Below, in pieces: positions 56,563 to 64,000 of a DNA stretch of 64,000 nucleotides (positions are counted from its first letter, which is position 1; the number at the start of each line of letters is the position of its first letter). Location: NCBI GenBank assembly GCA_946811695.1, contig OX328123.1, positions 32,305,873-32,369,872 of the forward strand, in the 5' to 3' direction. The notes below the pieces were generated by a model. That model was not told where the DNA came from and ran no database searches. It saw nothing but the letters and a program-made list of their open reading frames with translations. The position numbers and the translations under genes are program-made. The DNA is from Gonocerus acuteangulatus. Its lineage: Eukaryota; Arthropoda; Insecta; Hemiptera; Coreidae.

Positions 56563-57456
56563 TTAATAAATAAATATTAAATAGCACAAAACTCAATTAT
56601 TATAATTACGTTTTGATGAATACAAATTTAATTTGTTCTATCATCTTGCATTAAAAATTGTATTCTAACATAATTGCTAGAATTAGTATCCAAATATCAG
56701 TTACCCTCCTCTGACAGATCTCTGAATCTTCCGGTGATAGCTTTAGATCTCTTCAGAACATCAAAATAGTATGTATTATGATATTTATTTTATCTTGCAT
56801 ATTTATTGTAAATATAATGAGCAAGTATCCACATTTGGCACAACACATTGAAAAGACGTTTCTTGGGAGACTATAGGTAACCCATATACCTATGCCATGG
56901 TAAAACAGGTTATGATATTTTGATTTTTCGGTTTCATTAAAACGAATGAACCAGCAATAAAAACGTTTGACCATTAAGCTGTGCTGTATTGTATGGTGAC
57001 AGTGCTGCTTTGTATGGAGGAGCATGAGAGAAATGTCTTGAAGGTATATAAGAAGAAGCTGACATATACAAGAAGCTGGCAGAGTGCCCTGGCAACGACA
57101 GGAGTCATGCAGAGAAGATAGGATAGGGCCTAACTCTGCATACTGAGTGACTCCTTCTGTAATGTATGCCTGTCTCGATTCCATACCCAATGCCACTAGC
57201 ATCTCTTCTTCCTGTATACATATATATGTATTAATAATTGTTGTCCGTTACTATATACTGGGACTGTTTAATTTACTGCCTTGTCATTTCAACCTCCCTT
57301 ACATACTTCCTGCCTTAGATTCCAAGTAGACATATTATGATTGTTGTAAGTTCCTGTAACATATATTTCTTTTTAGTTTATTATTAATAAAAAATCATCT
57401 TGACAGATTTTGATTTGATCCCAGATCTTCTCGAATGTATCTCCGCGCATTCCCAA
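56563..57456. other. Unassigned DNA
   Basis: The 149-codon minus-strand frame 56753-57202 lies here. It has no recognised motif and reads through AT-rich sequence in its second half. Confidence 0.35.
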
Positions 57457-57708
57457 TATCGATGGCCTAGAATGAAAACCTCGTATCTAAAAAATAACGT
57501 TAATAACTTTTATACGTTATTAGATGGATAAGATTCTATTTGACAATCCTTGAGTGGCAAAGAAACTCTATCTTACTCATCCTGGACTATATTGACGAAG
57601 AAGCAAACCTTGCGGGTTTCTCAGTAACCATAATATCCATCTAATTAGGTAAAAAAGTTAATTAATTTTATTTTTGAGATACAAGGTTTTCATTCTAGGC
57701 CATCGATA
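57457..57708. mobile_element. MITE with about 35-bp terminal inverted repeats
   Basis: TATCGATGGCCTAGAATGAA at the left and its inverse TTCATTCTAGGCCATCGATA at the right extend through 'aacctcgtatct' / 'agatacaaggtt'. The interior of about 180 bp is non-coding. The TA at each edge may be the target duplication. Confidence 0.85.
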
Positions 57709-58312
57709 TGCCTCGCGTTGATCATCCACCAAATTTAATCCCATCGTAAGTGCTAGCTCTAGTGAAATAGACATACTGGATTCCAAATCTGGCAAGATAC
57801 TTTCTAAAACAATAATATTTTAAAAAAGAATTTCACATTTAAAAAAAAAAATCACGTAATGGATTATTGGTGTATAGTGAATCCGGAAACTGCTGGAATA
57901 AGCACTGTCCGCACTGATGTTGCAGTACTCAGTGTAAAAGTCCAAGGCTCGTCATAATGTTATATAAATTCCTATTTGCAGGTTGTAGTTGCGTTTTAGG
58001 TATTCACCTGTTAGGTTTTTGATCTTACCTACCGAGTAATATTGTATTATTATTTCCTTCCTTTATTTTTATTCTATTTATTTTTAAAATATACGAAAAT
58101 ATCAAAACTTCTCGTGTATTTTTATAAACTTTATCTTTCTTTGTTGTGTATCCTGAAATATGTTTAATGCAATAAGCCACTTGGAAAAAAAATAAACAAA
58201 TATTCTTAAGTTTCAGTTTCTTCAGCTTTTATCAAAAACTGTTGTAGATATGGATTTGAAATCGTTTCATTTGAAGCCAAATTAGCTATAAAAGAAGTAC
58301 CTGGAAGTACAT

Positions 58313-58356
<44 letters not shown>

Positions 58357-59325
58357 AAATGTTTGGTTTTGATTCTTTGAATTATTTTTTCTCAATTTTT
58401 ATTTTTTATTTTTGCATGTAACAGTGAAATTGTTTTTAGTTAAATAAATAAAAAATATGTATGTTATCTAAAAATATGTTTGTTTTATTTTTACATTGTA
58501 ATAGAGTAGAATTTGAGGTACTAGAGTGAGTAATTTCCACTAGTTAAGTTTTCTGTCCATTTTGGTGCCTAAAATCTCACTTTTCGTTTGAAATAAAACT
58601 AAGTATAAAAATGTTTTTGGAAAAGCGTTATGATTGTGCAGTTTCTTCAAGTCGGATTTTTTCTTTTGGCTTAAAATTGGTCATATTTGTACAAATTTCC
58701 TCCTTTAAGTTTATAAAATGTTTAGCCGATAAATAAGTATTAATAATATATTTAGTAAGTATATTTTGAACAGCCTAGTAGCTTTAACGCAATGATTATA
58801 GACATAAACGGCCTCCGGAAGAAATTCCCCCTGTCCAAATAACTTCACGGGCCCCTTAACCTCCCCACCCCCCTGCATTAACATTACCAAAATCTATTTG
58901 CAGAATTATTCATAACTGACATTTCTCTGAAAATAAAACTAAATATATTTTTGTAATTTTAAGAGAGTGAAAAATGGTAGGTATATAACTTTGTTATTTC
59001 AAATCATAATACTAGTAAAAATATGACGCCGGGCCTCCCTGGGACCACAGGCCACTGACCAATTGTCCTCCGTCCCCCCCCCCCCTTCTCAGAGGCCCTG
59101 CTTGTAGATATTGTACAGCCGGAATGTGGATTATAGCAATGTTCAATATTATGTAGGCCATCTAGGAATAGAGTAATGTGCTGAGATCTACCGGCACTAT
59201 TAGTAACTAGCATTGTAGTACTCGCTCTATCCTACAGGTAGCGCTAGGCACTTTTCCCGCCTTATTTCCTTACGTTCCATAACCCGTGTTGAGGTGTACC
59301 AAAGTCGATTTTTTGTTTGGTTTCA
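57709..59325. other. Unassigned AT-rich DNA
   Basis: It contains a (TA)n microsatellite at 58317-58353 and C-run stretches near 58860 and 59075. No gene was recognised. Confidence 0.4.
58317..58353. repeat. (TA)n microsatellite
   Basis: About 36 bases of AT. Confidence 0.93.
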
Positions 59326-59400
59326 TGGGTGTATATGGGACATAATTTCGGGAGGGGCTGGAAAAATTTCGGGGGGGGGGCTGAGACCATTTCCGGGGCA
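59326..59400. mobile_element. Left-end fragment of the GGGCGTAT MITE
   Basis: 'catgggtgtatatgggaca' followed by 'ttcgggaggggctgg' matches the ends and G-rich subterminal blocks of the MITE at 50559-50804. The right end is missing. Confidence 0.55.
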
Positions 59401-59459
59401 TGTAATATGAAAAATTACATTTTCAGAGTTTTCGGAAAATGATCATCGATCCTACATAC

Positions 59460-59516
<57 letters not shown>
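59460..59516. repeat. (TA)n(GT)n microsatellite
   Basis: A short TA run then about 40 bases of GT. Confidence 0.95.
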
Positions 59517-59519
<3 letters not shown>

Positions 59520-59790
59520 TTAACAGGATTGCGACCAATTTTAATTTTTTCGCCAGGAAACTTGAAAAAATGATTGGACGACTTCATTAACCAGCAAAAT
59601 CCGCCCATATGAAAGGGGGGGGGACTCCAGACACAAAACACATATAAGCCCCTAATGGATTAAATATAACTTGTTATATTGCAACAAACTAGGTATACGT
59701 CGTTCACATCGAAGGCAAAAGTTGCGTTGTACAAAACAAAAAAAAGAGGGAAATTGGTCCAAATTGGTAAACAACAAAAAAAATAAAAAA
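59517..59790 (-). repeat. Diverged fragment of repeat family R
   Basis: 'gttaacaggattgcgacca', 'tgattggacgacttcatta' and 'aactaggtatacgtcg' follow the order of the minus-strand R copy at 53550-54180. Confidence 0.6.
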
Positions 59791-60002
59791 TAAAATAAAA
59801 ATAAAAAAAAAATACGAGTGAGGTCTTCTTGAGCTAAATTATGAATTTTCTTGGACTGGAAGTCCGTAAATATGCAGTAGAATGCAATTAATAAAAAGTC
59901 CGTCTCGCAGGACTGCATCATCTTAGCGCGGTTCCGTTCATATCCCTAGTCTAATTTGGAAAGATTAAAATAGAAGCAGTTATTATTTTGGTTCCACCAG
60001 TC

Positions 60003-60120
60003 TTTTTTTTTAATTAATTATTATAATGGCGTGTCAACCCTTAAGGTCACTAACGTCATTCCTGTGAGTAGTAAAGTCTTGAAAGGTCATGATTTACAAT
60101 CTTACCTGGAAGGGTCGGCT
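60003..60120 (-). mobile_element. Truncated LINE or SINE 3' end
   Basis: Read on the minus strand, GACGTTAGTGACCTTAAGGG then TTGACACGCCATTATAATAA and an A run. This is the same layout as the LINE 3' end at 34600-34660 and the SINE tails. The body upstream is too short or diverged to classify. Confidence 0.5.
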
Positions 60121-60150
60121 ACACTAGAAACGGACCCGCTAGTGACAAGG

Positions 60151-61150
60151 TCTTGGAAATCTATATTTCTAACAATAAATTGTTTTTGTTATTTTACTTA
60201 ACCAGTTTTATTGTCAAATACATTATCCAACTATAAGCAATTAAAAAATAACAAGAAATAAAACAGACAAAAAAAAAACCATTGGAATAAACGAAATCAA
60301 TTAATTTAAAGCTTTAATGTTTTAAGCACTTTTTTCTCCGATTGACATCGCCTAATTAAAACTTTCTTCAGAACCTTTTTTGTAGAGCATTTAGTAAGCT
60401 TCCGAATGGTAATCTTCCGCTTCACAAGATTGTCAACGGTTTTCGAGATACTAACGAAATTATACAAAGTTACCAAAACTTCTTTTGTCTGTTAATAAAA
60501 TATTTTATTCTAACCCTTCCTTTACTCTAAACGTAACAAAAATTTCAACATATTAGTGTTGATGAAACTCGAACATGCAGAAAATGTTTCAACTGTATCC
60601 CATAATTCTAAGTACCAAAATCAAAGACAAAGAACCCTCCCTAGGAAGGGCGCTAGGCAGTTGAAAAGCTAAAAATCTTGGAAATCCATATCTCTAACAT
60701 TAAATTGTTTTTCTTATTTTTCTTAACCTGTTTTATTTTCAAATACATTATCCAACAATAAGCAATTAAAAAATAACAAGGAATAAAAAACAGACAAAAA
60801 GAACAGTTCGAATAAGCGAAATCAATTACTTTAAAGTTTTAAGCTCTTATTTCTCCGATTGACATCGCCTAATCAAAACTTTCATTAGAACCTTTTTTTT
60901 AGAGCATTTAATAAGCTTTCTAATGGTATTCTTCCGTTTACCAAGATTCTCAACCTTTTTCGAGATATTAAGGAAAGTAAACAAAGTTACTAAAACTTTT
61001 TATGTCTGTTAATAAAATATTTTATTCTAACCCTTCCTTAACTCCAAACGTAACCATAATTTCAACATATTAGTTTTGATGAAAGTAGAACATGCAGAAA
61101 ATGTTTCAACTGAATCCCATGATTCTAAGTACCCAAACCAAAAACGGTAT
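60151..61150. repeat. Direct duplication, two units about 525 bp apart
   Basis: The unit starting TCTTGGAAATCTATAT at 60151 recurs from 60676 (TCTTGGAAATCCATAT). Both units share 'attatccaactataagcaatt', 'tccgattgacatcgcctaat' and 'aacatgcagaaaatgtttcaa'. The copies differ at scattered sites. Related phrases occur at about 9980-10130 and 20280-20400. Confidence 0.88.
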
Positions 61151-61440
61151 TCAAAAAATTTTTTTCCAATTTTCTCGAAAACGGTTAAAGCTATCGCCTT
61201 GAAAATGGTTTCATTCGTTTTCCTAGCCCAGGAATCATATAAAACGAGTACTTAGAAGCTTATGAACTCAAAAACGTAAGCGTTACGATTTTTTTTCGCG
61301 AATTTCGCCCCAAACGCCATCTTCCAGTAGGCGGATTTTGCTGGTTAACAAACTTGACCTTTCAAATTGGACGACGGTTTTTTGTACCAAATCTCATCAC
61401 AATCGGACCATTAGGGAAGCCAGAAATGAGCGAACAGACA
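61151..61440. other. Unassigned DNA
   Basis: 'agtaggcggattttgctgg' and 'gaccatttagg'-type phrases resemble 20560-20640. No gene was seen. Confidence 0.4.
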
Positions 61441-61443
61441 AAT

Positions 61444-61500
<57 letters not shown>
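61441..61500. repeat. (TA)n microsatellite
   Basis: About 58 bases of AT with one phase slip. Confidence 0.96.
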
Positions 61501-61503
<3 letters not shown>

Positions 61504-61989
61504 AAATTTGAACCACCGTTATTTTCTGTCTCTAGGGGTTCTGAAACGCGAAATTTTCTATTCGACACTTTCGGATTGTTTCATTGTATCAACCTTATAA
61601 GCGGGGTTCCTCCCTATGGGGGGTTCCTCCCTATTTTTTAAAATATTAAAAAATGTCATTTTGTATTTATATGAGATATTTGAAATACAGAAAGTTCCAA
61701 CAAGAACCATGAATAGCATGAACGCTCCAAGAATTGCAATCTTCAAATTTATTTATTTATTTACTCACATGTGATTTGTATAATGGTTAATAAACACACT
61801 CAGAACAATCACCTAATAAACCAGATGTGTGTTTATTTATATATAGGATTGAACAGGAACGGTCGGTCAACCGCTTGGACGTTACTCCTGAGTTTTGCAT
61901 ACATTTCTCGTCTTCTGTTCTGTCTTAGTGATTTTCAGCCAAAACAAAAAATATGATGTGATATTGAAATAGGATGTGATATTGCACAA

Positions 61990-62816
61990 ATAATAATAAT
62001 ATTTCTTTGGGTGTAATAGCGTTCCACCCCCCCCCCCCCCCGAAATTGTCCCAGCGCCCCCTCCAAATTACTTTATATACAGGAAGTATCGCAAGTTAAT
62101 GAAAATCCTTCACGGGGTGAAACCAGACAAAAAATGTAGTTCATCTCTACCAACCATACATGTTTATCTCACTCCGTTCAAGATTTATGCAGTTCTAAAG
62201 AACCTTTAGAACTGCATAAATTTTTATTTTTTTTATTCAAATTTTATGGAAGACTTACTATAATCATTTAATATTAATTTCATGAAGAATAATTTTCATT
62301 TATTCCTGATAATATTACAAAAAAAAAAACATAATATTACTTTTATTTATTTGATGTTTTTTCGCTCTAGAAGTCCAATTACATTATAAAAATGAAAGAT
62401 AATCGCAGTTCTTAGTATACCTTTGGTAAGCTTATTCAATTTTACAACTTTTGTGAGATTCGGCAGTCTGCAAGATTTTTTGGGGAAGAGTATTGATTTT
62501 CTAAAAGTTTGTATTTGCTATTCCGGTTTGAATGAGATAATTGTGAACATTGAATGTGCATTTGCCTTAAAGCAAATTTAATGCTGATTTTAAAAATGTA
62601 ATGAATCGTTGAAAACAAATGTGTACAAGCAGAGAAAATTGGAATTGTTCTATGAAAAACATGTTATTTTCTGAAGAACCTTTAGAAAATCATAAGTCTT
62701 GAACGGAGTAAGATAGAAATGTGTGGTTAGTGGTGTTGAACTACATTTTTTGTCTAGTTTCACCCCGTGAAGGATTGCCATTTACTTGCGATGGTAACCC
62801 TGTATACGCCCATGGT
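61990..62816. mobile_element. GGGCGTAT MITE interrupted by another element
   Basis: The interior phrase 'gggtgtaatagcgttcc', a C run and 'ctccaaattactttatata' lead up to 62079. The right end 'tatacgcccatgg' resumes at 62803. Compared with 50559-50804, the left half is deleted. Confidence 0.75.
62080..62802. mobile_element. CAGG-ended inverted-repeat element nested in a MITE
   Basis: The left arm ('caggaagtatcgcaagt', 'aatccttcacggggtgaaac', 'tctcactccgttcaag') and the right arm ('gaacggagtaagata', 'gtttcaccccgtgaaggatt', 'gatggtaaccctg') pair over roughly 150 bp with differences. TATA flanks both sides (62076-62079 and 62803-62806). There is no transposase frame. A perfect 12-bp hairpin (GCAGTTCTAAAG) lies at about 62189-62215. 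A diverged relative is at 25190-25725. Confidence 0.88.
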
Positions 62817-64000
62817 ACATAATGGTGTGTAAATGTCACTTATCTTCAAAATTTCATCAGAGAAGTGTTTACCGTTTTTAAGATATATAAACCATACTAA
62901 TTCCAAATGACACAAGGGATGAGCATTTATGGAAACGAAAAGATGAGGCAGTTCCTGCGAGACAGTCTTCTAAAATAACCTGCCTAAATATCAGGTAAAC
63001 AAAATCTCTCAAGTATTCAGTAGAATTATTCATTGAATAGTTAAACCTCGGTTGAATGAGACAGCCATTCTTTGAAGGATCCGAGCACGCATTGGCTATC
63101 TAACGACCTCCCTGTCCGCTTTTTATCATCCATGCAATCACAATGCTTTTTTTTATTTTTCATATTTTTTTTTTTTTTTTTTTTTTTGATTTTTCTACAT
63201 GTTTTTCTCCGGACTTTTTCTCCGCCGTGACGAGCCTGATTTGCATATTATCACTGAGAGCAGTCACCCTCTGAGCTTACTCACTCCGATAGCCGCTTTG
63301 GTTCAGAACCGGGTAATCAATATGGCCACTTATGTTCATTAAGCTATATGTAAGAAATAATCATCAATTAATAGTCAATCGCGGACTTTTGAATCGCTCA
63401 GTTCATCTGCATAAATTACCATTCTCCTTTTTTTTTATAATATATAACTTCTATTATAGACCAAGAATATCTTAAATTTTCCCAAATGATTAAGAAATGG
63501 AATTTGTATAAAATCTTCTGGGTGTAGAAAACTGCTTTTTCCAATTGCACTTGTTCTGAAGTTTTAACATCTTATATGCCATGTACATAATAATATAAAA
63601 TACCCTTCTTCTCGTAAAATACCCAATTTATTTACAGCATATGTAAACGACGAATCGTGTTTCAAAAAAGACTACAGCCTTTAAATCTTAACCGATTTCA
63701 ATGTTTGTTTTTATTTATTTATTTATTTTTTTTTATGAAAGCTAATAAAATTTAAAACAACTTTGTCAAGTCAGATTCTTGTTTTTTTTTGTTCCTTTGT
63801 TTATTAAATTACGTGTAAACAAGTTTTTTAAATTTATTTATTGAGAGTTCACAACAAAGGCTATTTACTCTTAAATTCAATGTGCGAACAAAGCAAAATG
63901 AAAGTGTGTGTTCATAAACATAAAATTCATTTTTCATCTAACTCAACATCAACAGAACCGCGAGACATTTTGAAAGCCTCATTTAAAATTTCTATATAAC
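62817..64000. other. Unassigned AT-rich DNA
   Basis: It contains a T run of about 25 at 63163-63187. 63660-63830 is homologous to 21625-21760 ('gactacagcctttaaatctt', 'atgaaagctaataaaattt'), an unnamed dispersed repeat. No gene was seen. Confidence 0.45.

Noticed and set aside
56753..57202. 149-codon minus-strand frame
   Set aside because: It is long for this window but has no recognised motif, its second half follows AT-rich sequence, and there is no support for exons. Not listed as a gene.

Overview
The window is strongly AT-rich, intron-era animal DNA with no recognisable host gene. It looks like an intergenic or heterochromatin-like stretch of an arthropod-type genome. The evidence is the mix of mobile elements: a mellifera-like mariner with a D,D34D transposase, a complete I-superfamily LINE with RNase H, Helitrons with TC...CTAGT ends, tRNA- and 5S-rRNA-derived SINEs, many small inverted-repeat elements, and long (AT)n and (GT)n microsatellites. 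There is nothing prokaryotic: no operons, no ribosome binding sites and no CRISPR. The species cannot be named from sequence alone.

Layout. 1-9.4 kb holds a 794-bp element with 48-bp terminal inverted repeats, a 179-bp tandem repeat, a tRNA-SINE, a 5S-SINE sitting in a local duplication, and a nine-copy 140-bp satellite. 11.8-17.0 kb holds two Helitron-like elements. The second carries a 1.28-kb mariner whose transposase gene has two frameshifts, plus a probable hAT-like element. 17.5-31.2 kb is microsatellites, minisatellites, fold-back elements and a cluster of 5S- and tRNA-derived SINEs. 34.57-39.84 kb is a complete LINE on the minus strand. It has an intact ORF1, and its ORF2 is broken by two frameshifts and one stop; target-site duplications flank it. 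40-64 kb holds another Helitron, more SINEs, a large inverted-repeat family (called R here), a palindromic element with hammerhead-like cores (called H) that has been split by an R copy, and several MITEs, some nested in one another.

How the parts relate. The autonomous elements seen (LINE, mariner) are all mutated. The 3' ends of the LINE, the tRNA-SINEs and the 5S-SINEs share a short recognisable tail, which fits SINEs borrowing LINE machinery. Several nestings give a relative order: mariner into Helitron, R into H, a TATA-flanked element into a MITE, and a MITE into a SINE. Every open frame outside the LINE and mariner is short, unrecognised, or explained by repeats. Three frames that might be exon remnants are flagged with low confidence.
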